Source: Parapedobacter pyrenivorans_A (GTDB taxonomy: Bacteria; Bacteroidota; Bacteroidia; Sphingobacteriales; Sphingobacteriaceae). From it: DNA of 64,000 bases. This document shows positions 45,208 to 53,329 of the stretch, piece by piece. The translations under genes and the position numbers were made by a program. Below the pieces are notes generated by a model, which saw nothing but the letters and a program-made list of their open reading frames with translations, was not told where the DNA came from and ran no database searches. How positions within the stretch are numbered: the first letter of the stretch is position 1; every line of letters starts with the position of its first letter. The stretch spans positions 248,001-312,000 of the forward strand of contig NZ_JBHEUZ010000001.1 of NCBI RefSeq assembly GCF_041925275.1. Reading direction: 5' to 3'.

Positions 45208-48200
45208 CTAGAACCTTGCGTTTAACCCGAACGTAAATGATCTCGGTAACGGGTAGGTATCGTTAATCGGGTCCAACGTGCTCCAGCGGTGCAGGTAGAT
45301 ATTGTTGTGCCCCCCCACGAATACACGTAAGCTACTGATACGATTGCGGAGCGCATTCAAAGCCGATGCAGGCAACGAATACCCGAGCTGCCACGTATTG
45401 AGACGGAAGAAAGACGCATCTTCAACCCAACGGTCAGAAATACGGTTATTCCCCGCTGGATCACTGCCGCTTACCCTAGGGACCGTCGTGTTGGTATTCG
45501 TCGGCGTCCAACGATCCAGTGTGGTAGCCAACTGGTTGTGCACACCAGACATACTCTCAAGGCGCCTGCGCGAACTATTAACCCGGTCTACGTCGCCTTC
45601 GCCATAAAAATTCATAATCAGGTCCAGTCCCTTCCAGCCAAAATTCAGGTTAAGGCCATAGGTGTATCCGGGTAATACATTACCAATTTCTGTACGGTCG
45701 AAATCGTTGACCCGCCCATCGGGCGTAGTGCTATAGAAGGGCTCCTCATCCGTTGGGTTGCCCTGCACGTCCTGGAAATACAGGTCTCCTGGCGCCACGT
45801 GGTTAACGTTGGTCACCGAGTTATCGGGGGTATTGGCGAAATGCTCGTCGATTTCCTGCTGGGTCTGGAACATGCCGCCGACCTTATAACCCCATATCGC
45901 ACCGATAGACCGCCCCTCTTCCACGCGCACCACGTTGTCGCCATGGCGCCGGTGGAGGCCCGAAATCAGCAAGGGTTGGTCGTTGTATAGCTTCGTAACC
46001 ACATTAGAAAGGAAGCTGATATTTCCGGAAATACCATAACTGAAATCACCGGCCTTATCCCGGTATCCTACCGAAAGATCGACCCCTTTGTTTTCCAGCT
46101 CGCCGATGTTGAACAAGGGGTTGTTCGTACCGACGGAAAAAGGAAGGCTTACCGTTTGGAGGATGCCGTTGGTGCGTCGCTTGTACCATTCCGCCGTCAC
46201 ATTCAAGCGGTTATTTAGCATCAAGGCGTCAAAACCAATGTTTATGGTAGACGCTACCTCCCAAGAGAGTGTAGGATTCGGGAAATCGTTCACAACAGCG
46301 CCCAGGTTCATGTTGCCGATGGCATCGCCATTGCCAGATCCCCATCGGTACGTTGTCGAACCGGTATTGACCCCCGAAAGGAATGCGTAGCGGCCTACTG
46401 CCGCTTCATCGTTACCGGCTTGGCCCCAGCCACCGTGTATTTTTAAATCATCGACGAAGTCCACGTTAAAGAAAGGCTCGCTGCTGACACGCCAAGCACC
46501 GGAGGCCGCAAAGAATTTTCCCCAGCGGTAGTCTTTTGCGAAACCGTTACTCGCATCGCGGCGCAATGACAGGTCGAGGTAGTAGCGGGAGTCGTAATGG
46601 TAGCTGGCCCGTCCAACCATACCAAACCAGAAACGGTGGTTCCAGCCGTAAAAACCGTTATTGTTGGCTAGGTCACCACCGAATCCAATATAACGCGGAT
46701 TATCAGGTATGTTTGTGAGGTTTCCGCCGGTAATATCCAGTATTTCACGCCGGTGGCGTTGGTCCTGTACGCCCACCACGAGATTCAAATTGTGCTTACT
46801 GGCAAACACGCGGTCATACGTCGCTGTGAAATCCGACTGGTAGTTGAAGGTATTATTAATACGATGCCCCAACCGCCCCTGTGAGTTGGGTGCATTCGGA
46901 TTAACCTCCCGGGGATCCTGGCCCGCTGGCGAGAAATAATTGGCGATCGGATATTGGTCAACTTGCCAACGGTCCTGCTTGGTATAGTCGAAGTTTAAAC
47001 TTCCCCGAAGCATCAATCCTTTTAAGGGTTTCAACTCGAGATACAATTGCGCGAAATTACGATCTAGGTCGAAATGGAGCGTATTATACTCTCGTTGTGC
47101 CCTGACGTTTGGTATCGACCCTTGTCCGTACTTTTTCAACCCTTGCCATTGGGAGCCGAAGAGGAACGGGTCAATAACCCGTTCAAAACCAGTCGGATCG
47201 TTCGGGTCATATATCGGCTGCCACGGCGGCGCGACGGCCAACTGTTCCAAATCGCCACCAAAATTAACCGAGCGCTGGTTGGTGTACTTATAGTTCACAC
47301 CGATCTTCGCCCAGTCTGTCGCTTTGACGTTCACATTGATTGCACCTGTTAGCCGCTTTAGATTATTCCCGTTAATAGCACCATCCTGGTCAAAATAGCC
47401 ACCAGAAACATAATAATCCACACGATCCGTGGCACCGGAAACGCGCAGCGAATGGTTTTGGTTGAAGGCATTTTGTTCGACCAATTCATCTTGCCATTTG
47501 TACGTGGTTCGGTCACTGATATAGTAAGGGCTTTGCGGATCAAACTGCGGATTGAAACTCGTCAATCTCACTGCATCGTTGGGTTCATCCCGCCCATACA
47601 GATTCCGTTCGATAGAAACGTCTGGATTGCGATTGTTTTGATACATCTCCTGTACGAACTGTACATACTGTTCGGTGTTTAACATCGAGAATGTGGGCAT
47701 ACTTTGAATGCCCATGTTCACATCGAGCTCAATGATCGGACGCTCTGACTTGCCGCGTTTGGTCGTAATCAACACCACCCCGTTGGCCGCACGGCTACCA
47801 TAAATGGCCGCCGCCGATGCATCTTTCAATACCGAAATTGACTCAATATCGTTGGCGTTGATTAGATTGAAGATGTTTGGTGGCGTTCTAAGCGCGCTAG
47901 AACCAATAACGTCTTCGTTTCCTTCCCGGGGTGGTTCGAATATTTGGCCGTCTACCACGTAGAGTGGCTGTGAGGATCCATTCCAAGTACCCACGCCCCG
48001 GATAAATATCTGTGGGGCATCGTTGGGGTTTCCGCTTACGGGGGCAACCCGGACGCCGGTTGTGTGTCCCTGTAGCGCAAACTGAGGGGATGCTTGCGGT
48101 ATCCTTCCGATATCGGCCGCAGTTACGGTGGATATGGACCCGGTCAAGTCTCCCCGCCGCCGCTCGCCGAAGCCGACAACGACTACTTCATCTAAATCAC

Positions 48201-48822
48201 TAATGGAGGGCCTCATGACCACATCGACACTCATTTGAGCTGGCCCGACGACTACCTGTTGACTTTCAAATCCCAATAACGAGAACGTTAACGTCAGGCT
48301 TTCGGATGGAGCAGCTACCCGGTACGCCCCGCTGGCGTCGGTAGACGTAACAATCGTCGAATTTTGCACGCGTACGGTGACCCCCTCCAAGTGCTCGCCA
48401 TCGCTGCTGGTTACCCGGCCTGACAGTTCGCGTTGTTGTGTGCCTTTGGCATCGGGAACGGGCAGGACCCGCTTAGAAATGATGACGTAGTTATCCCGGA
48501 TCACATAATCCAATGATAGCCCGTCCAAACAAAGCTCAAGTACCTCGGTCAAATCCGCATCGATGGCTTTGACGGTTATTGGCGGGGTGTTGAAGAGTGC
48601 ACCGGCATCATATAGAAAATTATAACCGCTTTGGCGTTTGATTTCCTTGATAACGGTGGTCAGCGGAACGCTACTCCGGTTAATCGTCACTTTTTGGCCG
48701 AATGCAAATACGCTAACGTGAATGCATATAATCAGCAGGGATGAGCACAGTCGCATGAGAACAGGTTTGCATAAACTGGTTGGCGCAACACTACGCCGAT
48801 ATGCTGTAATTTTTTTATACAT
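45208..48822 (-). CDS. susC: SusC/RagA-type TonB-dependent transporter with STN domain, PUL2
   Basis: 1204 residues from the ATG at 48822 (MYKKITAYRRS); a TTG two codons earlier is not needed. A signal peptide ends near VSVFAFGQ. The STN domain is at about 45-115 (LTTVIKEIKRQSGYNFLYDAG), the CarboxypepD_reg domain at about 135-215 (LSGRVTSSDGEHLEGVTVRV), and the SusC motif LDEVVVVGFGERRRGDLTGSI opens the plug. Further plug hallmarks are FIRGVGTWNGSSQPLYVVDG and ISVLKDASAAAIYGSRAANG. The barrel ends in Phe-Thr-Phe-Gly-Leu-Asn-Ala-Arg-Phe. The STN domain should signal to the FecR encoded upstream. It imports the PUL2 oligosaccharide with its SusD. Confidence 0.96.
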   Translation of the reverse strand: MYKKITAYRRSVAPTSLCKPVLMRLCSSLLIICIHVSVFAFGQKVTINRSSVPLTTVIKEIKRQSGYNFLYDAGALFNTPPITVKAIDADLTEVLELCLDGLSLDYVIRDNYVIISKRVLPVPDAKGTQQRELSGRVTSSDGEHLEGVTVRVQNSTIVTSTDASGAYRVAAPSESLTLTFSLLGFESQQVVVGPAQMSVDVVMRPSISDLDEVVVVGFGERRRGDLTGSISTVTAADIGRIPQASPQFALQGHTTGVRVAPVSGNPNDAPQIFIRGVGTWNGSSQPLYVVDGQIFEPPREGNEDVIGSSALRTPPNIFNLINANDIESISVLKDASAAAIYGSRAANGVVLITTKRGKSERPIIELDVNMGIQSMPTFSMLNTEQYVQFVQEMYQNNRNPDVSIERNLYGRDEPNDAVRLTSFNPQFDPQSPYYISDRTTYKWQDELVEQNAFNQNHSLRVSGATDRVDYYVSGGYFDQDGAINGNNLKRLTGAINVNVKATDWAKIGVNYKYTNQRSVNFGGDLEQLAVAPPWQPIYDPNDPTGFERVIDPFLFGSQWQGLKKYGQGSIPNVRAQREYNTLHFDLDRNFAQLYLELKPLKGLMLRGSLNFDYTKQDRWQVDQYPIANYFSPAGQDPREVNPNAPNSQGRLGHRINNTFNYQSDFTATYDRVFASKHNLNLVVGVQDQRHRREILDITGGNLTNIPDNPRYIGFGGDLANNNGFYGWNHRFWFGMVGRASYHYDSRYYLDLSLRRDASNGFAKDYRWGKFFAASGAWRVSSEPFFNVDFVDDLKIHGGWGQAGNDEAAVGRYAFLSGVNTGSTTYRWGSGNGDAIGNMNLGAVVNDFPNPTLSWEVASTINIGFDALMLNNRLNVTAEWYKRRTNGILQTVSLPFSVGTNNPLFNIGELENKGVDLSVGYRDKAGDFSYGISGNISFLSNVVTKLYNDQPLLISGLHRRHGDNVVRVEEGRSIGAIWGYKVGGMFQTQQEIDEHFANTPDNSVTNVNHVAPGDLYFQDVQGNPTDEEPFYSTTPDGRVNDFDRTEIGNVLPGYTYGLNLNFGWKGLDLIMNFYGEGDVDRVNSSRRRLESMSGVHNQLATTLDRWTPTNTNTTVPRVSGSDPAGNNRISDRWVEDASFFRLNTWQLGYSLPASALNALRNRISSLRVFVGGHNNIYLHRWSTLDPINDTYPLPRSFTFGLNARF

Positions 48823-48855
48823 TTGCAAGTAGGTTTAATAATAGTGGTAACTCAT

Positions 48856-48865
48856 ATTTATTGAA
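48856..48865 (-). promoter_or_regulatory. Shared decamer upstream of PUL2 susC
   Basis: Minus-strand TTCAATAAAT, ending 33 bases before the susC ATG, identical to the decamer before PUL1 susC (15596-15605). A candidate promoter or operator element; only two copies support it. Confidence 0.35.
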
Positions 48866-48869
48866 CTGC

Positions 48870-48892
48870 CGTAACCGTTCTTAACGGTTACG
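48870..48892. other. Perfect hairpin in the PUL2 fecR-susC gap
   Basis: Stem CGTAACCGTT (48870-48879) with AACGGTTACG (48883-48892), loop CTT. It lies between the antisense terminator-like hairpin and the shared decamer, in the susC leader or promoter region. Confidence 0.5.
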
Positions 48893-48896
48893 AAGA

Positions 48897-48930
48897 GGTG
48901 GTGAACGCTGCAACGTTGACCGCCTTTTTT
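48897..48930 (+). terminator. Intrinsic-terminator-like hairpin, antisense to PUL2
   Basis: An 11-base-pair stem with one mismatch and one G-T pair (48897-48907 with 48914-48924), loop CTGCAA, followed by TTTTTT at 48925-48930. It points toward the fecR 3' end, opposite to the PUL2 genes, like the hairpin in the same place in PUL1. Confidence 0.55.
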
Positions 48931-48950
48931 ATTATTTAGGCGTATTTTGG

Positions 48951-50147
48951 TTATTTCATGATTACAATCCTACCTCCTTCCATTTTATAGTGTAGTAATC
49001 CTGTATCTTTAAGTGCTTCCATTAATTCCTCCACATTGGTTAATCGCGGGATGCTCCCCCCGATTCGCTTACCTGCCATTCCATCCAAGTATTCGATTTC
49101 CACATCGTACCAACGACTCACCTTTTTCATCACTTCGCTGATCTCTTCGTTACTAAAGACAAACAGATGATCTTTCCAGGAAATGATCTCTTCCGGATCA
49201 ACTGAATTTACCGTAAAGCGGGATTGGCCACTTCGCGAACTAACCTGCTGACCCGGCGTCAGGACTACGCTTTGGGGGGCTAGGTCATTCAGTGGATCGG
49301 CTACGGGCGTCACTTTCACCCGCCCTTCAACCAATGTCGTTTTGGTATAGTTGTCGTCCTGATAAGCGGATACATTGAAATGCGTCCCCAACACCTCCAC
49401 GTGATGCATTGGCGTGGTGACGGCGAATGGCCAGTCGGCAGCGTGCTTGACTTCAAAATACGCTTCGCCTAAAAGCTCCACCTCCCTCCGATCCTTTCCA
49501 AATCGAATCGGATAGGTCAGTGATGAGGCAGCATTGAGCCATAATTTGCTGCCGTCCGGAAGTTCTATCTGATATTGTCGGCCTTTCGGAATGACAATCG
49601 TATTCGTGGGTACCCCCTCTTCGCCATCCGCAAACTCACCTCGATAATGCAGGGAGTTGCCCTGCAAGGTAATATGAATACCGCTTTCTATGGCGAGCAA
49701 CCCGTCCACCACACTATCCAGTTCAACGGTCCGGCCATCTGCCAAGCGGAGCAACGGCCGTTCTGAAGGAGACGTCGTAACGGTACGCATCAATTCGCCA
49801 TCGTGTTGCACAGGGTCATTTTGGAAAACACGCCATCCCGCCATCCAAACACTGAACGCGAGCAACAAAACGGCGGCCGATCCATACCACCACCAATTCC
49901 TCATAGTGCGTACTTTCTTTCGGTTTGTAAAACTTCGATGGCTTACAATCCGCTGATACAATGCATCCCCGTCCACGTCGGCATCGTTATTGGCTTCCGT
50001 TTCTTCGAGCATTTGTATCATCAGCTTTTCCAATTCGGGGTGTATCCGGTCGGAGACTATCTGGTCCAGCAGCTCATCTAATTCGTCCGCACTCGTTGCA
50101 TTCGCCACATACTTGGTCAGGAGTGCTCGCAGCCTATCTTTTTCCAT
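48951..50147 (-). CDS. FecR-family anti-sigma factor, PUL2
   Basis: 398 residues from the ATG at 50147. The N-terminal cytoplasmic part (about 1-80) is helical (LRALLTKYVANATSADELDELL). A transmembrane helix lies at about 83-105 (WWWYGSAAVLLLAFSVWMAGW). The periplasmic FecR domain has TIVIPKGRQYQIELPDGSK, LWLNAASSLTYPIRFG, VELLGEAYFEVKH, VEVLGTHFNVSAY and TTLVEGRVKV. The C-terminal DUF4974-type domain follows (ISEVMKKVSRWYDVEIEYLDG). It should hold the PUL2 sigma factor inactive until SusC signals. The upstream gap to the sigma gene is 168 bases with no clear gene or promoter. Confidence 0.94.
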   Translation of the reverse strand: MEKDRLRALLTKYVANATSADELDELLDQIVSDRIHPELEKLMIQMLEETEANNDADVDGDALYQRIVSHRSFTNRKKVRTMRNWWWYGSAAVLLLAFSVWMAGWRVFQNDPVQHDGELMRTVTTSPSERPLLRLADGRTVELDSVVDGLLAIESGIHITLQGNSLHYRGEFADGEEGVPTNTIVIPKGRQYQIELPDGSKLWLNAASSLTYPIRFGKDRREVELLGEAYFEVKHAADWPFAVTTPMHHVEVLGTHFNVSAYQDDNYTKTTLVEGRVKVTPVADPLNDLAPQSVVLTPGQQVSSRSGQSRFTVNSVDPEEIISWKDHLFVFSNEEISEVMKKVSRWYDVEIEYLDGMAGKRIGGSIPRLTNVEELMEALKDTGLLHYKMEGGRIVIMK

Positions 50148-50315
50148 TTTATGAATATTTTTCGATGCGATTTACCATCTTTCTTTATTCTATAGACAAA
50201 CACGCGTTATTCAAGACTACCTTGGTACGGATAGACCTTTATTCCGCCATTCCAAATAGTAGTACGGATAACGTCGGTAAGCGGGTAGGATTTGGAAAGA
50301 AAAAAAATCAAATGC

Positions 50316-50912
50316 TTATGGCAGCTGATTAAACAACGAATAAACAACGAATAAATAATGGATATCGTGCTTTCTTAAATGGGCTTTCAAAATTTTCAAT
50401 GCATTGACCAGATGGTATTTCACGGTATGTTTGGAAAGCCCCAACCGTTCTGCAATTTCCTCGTATGAAAGTTCTTCGTTTCGACTAAGTCGGAATACCT
50501 GCCGCTGCTGCTCATTGAGTAAATCGAGTGCTTCTTGCGTTATCCGCTCCAAATCGCCTAATAACACCTTTTCTTCCGTTTCATTGCTGATTGGCTCCAT
50601 GGCCTTGAGGGCGTATTCCCGGTATTCCTTTGAAGATGCTGCCTTTCGCCACGCATCGACTAACGTTCGTCTAGCAATCGTAAACAGCAGCGGAGCTATC
50701 GGCTTTGTCGGGTCAAGGCGGTCCCGGTGAAGCCAAAAATTGAGAAAAGTATGCTGAACGATTTCCTCAGCCTGCGCTTTGTCTTTAATAAAGTTGAAAG
50801 CGAATTGAAAAATCTTACGGTGAAATCGATCGAATACCTCACGGAAAGCACGCTCATCACCGTCTATTAAACGGCGGCAAAGCGCAGGTTCCGGGAGGTG
50901 CTTTTTCATCAT
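50316..50912 (-). CDS. ECF RNA polymerase sigma factor, PUL2
   Basis: 198 residues from the ATG at 50912 (a second ATG follows at once). Region 2: AFREVFDRFHRKIFQFAFNF, AQAEEIVQHTFLNFWLHRD, PLLFTIARRTLVDAWRKAA. Region 4: LLNEQQRQVFRLSRNEELS, YEEIAERLGLSKHTVKYHL. The C-terminal tail is HDIHYLFVVYSLFNQLP, hydrophobic as in the PUL1 factor. It is the first gene of PUL2 and should drive the susC promoter of this locus. On the minus strand a promoter-like TTTG-N18-TAAATTCG lies about 75 bases upstream, with one mismatch in the -7 element. Confidence 0.94.
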   Translation of the reverse strand: MMKKHLPEPALCRRLIDGDERAFREVFDRFHRKIFQFAFNFIKDKAQAEEIVQHTFLNFWLHRDRLDPTKPIAPLLFTIARRTLVDAWRKAASSKEYREYALKAMEPISNETEEKVLLGDLERITQEALDLLNEQQRQVFRLSRNEELSYEEIAERLGLSKHTVKYHLVNALKILKAHLRKHDIHYLFVVYSLFNQLP

Positions 50913-50954
50913 TTCTTTAGAAAAGCCTGGTTAGCTGTAGCGGTGTATTCCACA

Positions 50955-50967
50955 CCGGTATTACCGG
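50955..50967. promoter_or_regulatory. Perfect dyad in the divergent sigma/metalloprotease promoter region
   Basis: CCGGTA-T-TACCGG, a 13-base perfect inverted repeat between the PUL2 sigma factor gene and the metalloprotease gene. It may be an operator or a hairpin in the sigma-factor leader. No regulator is identified. Confidence 0.35.
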
Positions 50968-51038
50968 ACAATGATACGAATTTAGCGATAAAAAGTGAAA
51001 TGCAAACCGATGAATGACGGTGTTGATTGGCAAACACC

Positions 51039-51069
51039 TTGCATTTCCGCCATTTTTTGGTTATCTTGG
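51039..51069 (+). promoter_or_regulatory. Candidate promoter of the metalloprotease-dacB unit
   Basis: TTG at 51039-51041, a 20-base spacer and TATCTTGG at 51062-51069 (one mismatch to TAnnTTTG). The predicted transcription start is about 15 bases before the ATG at 51091. Confidence 0.35.
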
Positions 51070-51090
51070 CCTGTCACCAATAGCTCCGCC

Positions 51091-51810
51091 ATGCTTCGAT
51101 TTGCATTTATTGGATGGCTGCTTTTGCTGAGCAAGCATTTGGCAGCCCAGGAATTACTCCAGTATAAACAAAACAAGGTGATTCCTGCTGCCATTGAGGA
51201 ATCCATACGCCAAGCATTATCCCATTATCCCGAGTTGGAAGAAACGACTATCCACTTCGTTTTTACGGACAAACTGGAAAAGTCCATCATGGCTGCGAGG
51301 CCCACCTTTTGGTCGTTGTTTAAAAAGAAACAGAATCGGACTTATAAGGTGCTGATCAACCCTGCCTTCAAATTGGGTTATGGCATCGAATCGATTAACC
51401 GGATCCCGGACAGTGTGATGGTGGGCTGGTTGGGGCACGAGCTGGGCCATATAATGGATTATGAACACAAAAGCGCATGGGGAATGATGGGCATGGGCAT
51501 TGCCTATTCGCTATCCCGGAATTATGTCCGCAAAGCCGAACGCATTGCGGATGCGTATGCTGTAAACCGCGAGATGGGCGCCTATCTAGTGGCAAAGAAA
51601 TGGTTTATCCTGCTCCATACCGAATTGCCTGAGGCGTACCGTAATAAAATCGAAGCGCTTTACCTCTCGCCCGAAGACATCGGTAAATTGGTAGCGGATT
51701 TAGAATCAGATGATAACCCGGAGTACGAGGAATTACGGCTCGATGATGAAAAAGCTGTCAGCGAGGGCGAGGTTGAATCACATGGGGAAAGTGTACCGGG
51801 TAATAGCTAA
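51091..51810 (+). CDS. Exported HExxH zinc metalloprotease-like protein
   Basis: 239 residues from the ATG at 51091, chosen because it begins a signal peptide (LRFAFIGWLLLLSKHLAAQ); the frame reaches further up without one. The zinc motif is WLGHELGHIMDYE (His116, Glu117, His120), and RKAERIADAYAVNREMG about 35 residues later supplies the third ligand region (Glu, then Ala-Asp) as in M48-type enzymes. The C-terminus is acidic and low in complexity (ESDDNPEYEELRLDDEKAVSEG). The enzyme is exported and may act in envelope quality control. It is followed after 26 bases by dacB, likely in one transcript. Its target is unknown. Confidence 0.75.
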   Translation: MLRFAFIGWLLLLSKHLAAQELLQYKQNKVIPAAIEESIRQALSHYPELEETTIHFVFTDKLEKSIMAARPTFWSLFKKKQNRTYKVLINPAFKLGYGIESINRIPDSVMVGWLGHELGHIMDYEHKSAWGMMGMGIAYSLSRNYVRKAERIADAYAVNREMGAYLVAKKWFILLHTELPEAYRNKIEALYLSPEDIGKLVADLESDDNPEYEELRLDDEKAVSEGEVESHGESVPGNS

Positions 51811-51836
51811 CTTAGCCCCCATACAAACAGTTACGC

Positions 51837-53252
51837 ATGCAACGATTATCATTTACGGTATTGTTTTTATGGTTCGTGCTCCCGGTAAGCGCCCAATCAT
51901 TGGCGCAACGAATAGCCACGGCCTTCCGGGCATTCGAAACCCATGAAAGCCTGGCCAACGGCGTGGCATCGCTCACCGTTGTCAATGCGGCAACCGGCGA
52001 GGTACTATTTGCCAAAAACGAAAAGTTGGGCATGGCGCCGGCTTCTACCTTAAAAACGGTAACCTCAGCGACCGCTTATTATCTATTGGGCGCCGGCCAC
52101 ACCTTCGAGACCAAGCTCTACTACACCGGCCAGATAGACGCCGCGGGTACGTTAAAAGGCGACCTCGTGATCCAAGGGTCGGGCGACCCGTCCCTCGGCA
52201 GCGACCGTTTTCCGCAAACGGCCGACACCGTATTGTTGACTGCCTGGCTGCAGGCCGTAAGGACCGCGGGTATCCGTAAAATCGAAGGGCGTATCGTCGC
52301 TGACGACCGGCTATACAACGGGCAAACGGCACCCCGGGGGTGGACATGGCAAGATATGGGCAACTATTATGGTGCCGGCGTATCGGCATTGAACTGGCGC
52401 GAAAACGCAGTGGGCGTCAATTTCATAGCGGGCGCATCGCCAGAAACTGCTACGCGCATAGCCAACACCACCGCCGACGTGGGCTATCTACAGTTGATAA
52501 ACGAAACAACAACCGGTAACCGCGGTACGGGCGATCGCGTGTATGCCTTTTCTGCCCCTTATTCCAGCCGCATATACCTGAGGGGCACCTACGGCATCGA
52601 CCTAAAAAAGACGATTTACCTCTCGCTCCCCGATGGCGCGTACGATGCCGCCTACCAACTGCAAAGAGCGCTGCAACGGCACGGCGTAGATGTAATCGGC
52701 ACGCCGACCACCACCCACCTGCTGTTGTTGGCTGGAAGTAGCTTACCCAGCGGCGGCCGTATAATCCATACCTACCGTTCGCCAACGCTCGGTGAGTTGA
52801 TTTACTGGTTCAACCAAAAAAGCATCAACCTATATGGCGAAGCATTCTTACTGGCCATGGCACAGCACCAAACCGGAAAAACAAACACGCGCGATGGCGC
52901 GGAGATGCTCCAGGAATATTGGTCAACAAAATTGGCACTACCATCGGGCGAACTGAAAATCATGGATGGAAGCGGTCTTTCGCCGGAAAACCGGATCACG
53001 ACTCATGCACTTGCGCGTGTCTTAACATCGGTGAAAGGCGAACCCTGGTTTGCCAGTTTTTTTGAAAGCCTGCCCACCTACAACGGCATGAAGATGAAAA
53101 GTGGAACGATTGGCGGGGTGCTGGGTTATGTAGGGTACCAAACCAGCAAAGACGGAACGCCGCTGGTGTTTGCCCTGCTTGTAAACAACTACAACGGAAC
53201 AGCCACGCCGATGCGGAAGCGGATGTTTCAACTGTTGGACATGCTTAAGTGA
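51837..53252 (+). CDS. dacB: D-alanyl-D-alanine carboxypeptidase/endopeptidase (PBP4, peptidase S13)
   Basis: 471 residues with a signal peptide cut near PVSAQ. The three penicillin-binding motifs are present: Ser-x-x-Lys in MAPASTLKTVTS (Ser70, Lys73), Ser-x-Asn in FNQKSINLYGEAFLLAM, and Lys-Ser-Gly in MKMKSGTIGGVLGY in place of Lys-Thr-Gly. Family motifs GDLVIQGSGDPSLGSDRFP and GRIVADDRLYNG support PBP4/DacB. It trims or cleaves peptidoglycan cross-links in the periplasm. The length fits S13 enzymes with the domain insertion. It is located between the metalloprotease and maeB. Confidence 0.92.
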   Translation: MQRLSFTVLFLWFVLPVSAQSLAQRIATAFRAFETHESLANGVASLTVVNAATGEVLFAKNEKLGMAPASTLKTVTSATAYYLLGAGHTFETKLYYTGQIDAAGTLKGDLVIQGSGDPSLGSDRFPQTADTVLLTAWLQAVRTAGIRKIEGRIVADDRLYNGQTAPRGWTWQDMGNYYGAGVSALNWRENAVGVNFIAGASPETATRIANTTADVGYLQLINETTTGNRGTGDRVYAFSAPYSSRIYLRGTYGIDLKKTIYLSLPDGAYDAAYQLQRALQRHGVDVIGTPTTTHLLLLAGSSLPSGGRIIHTYRSPTLGELIYWFNQKSINLYGEAFLLAMAQHQTGKTNTRDGAEMLQEYWSTKLALPSGELKIMDGSGLSPENRITTHALARVLTSVKGEPWFASFFESLPTYNGMKMKSGTIGGVLGYVGYQTSKDGTPLVFALLVNNYNGTATPMRKRMFQLLDMLK

Positions 53253-53273
53253 GCAGGGATAAAGATAAACTAT

Positions 53274-53281
53274 TACCTTTG
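53274..53281 (+). promoter_or_regulatory. Candidate -7 promoter element of maeB
   Basis: TACCTTTG matches TAnnTTTG exactly, 22 bases after the dacB stop, and would start transcription about 40 bases before the maeB ATG. No clear TTG at the -33 position was found. Confidence 0.4.
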
Positions 53282-53329
53282 CGCCGGATTGCTCGCGGCG
53301 AAGCCAAGTAAGCAAAAAACCAATAAAGC

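Noticed and set aside
27010..50912. PUL2 as an ulvan utilisation locus
   Set aside because: GH78 and GH88 fit, but no sulfatase and no recognisable ulvan lyase is present, so the substrate is left open.
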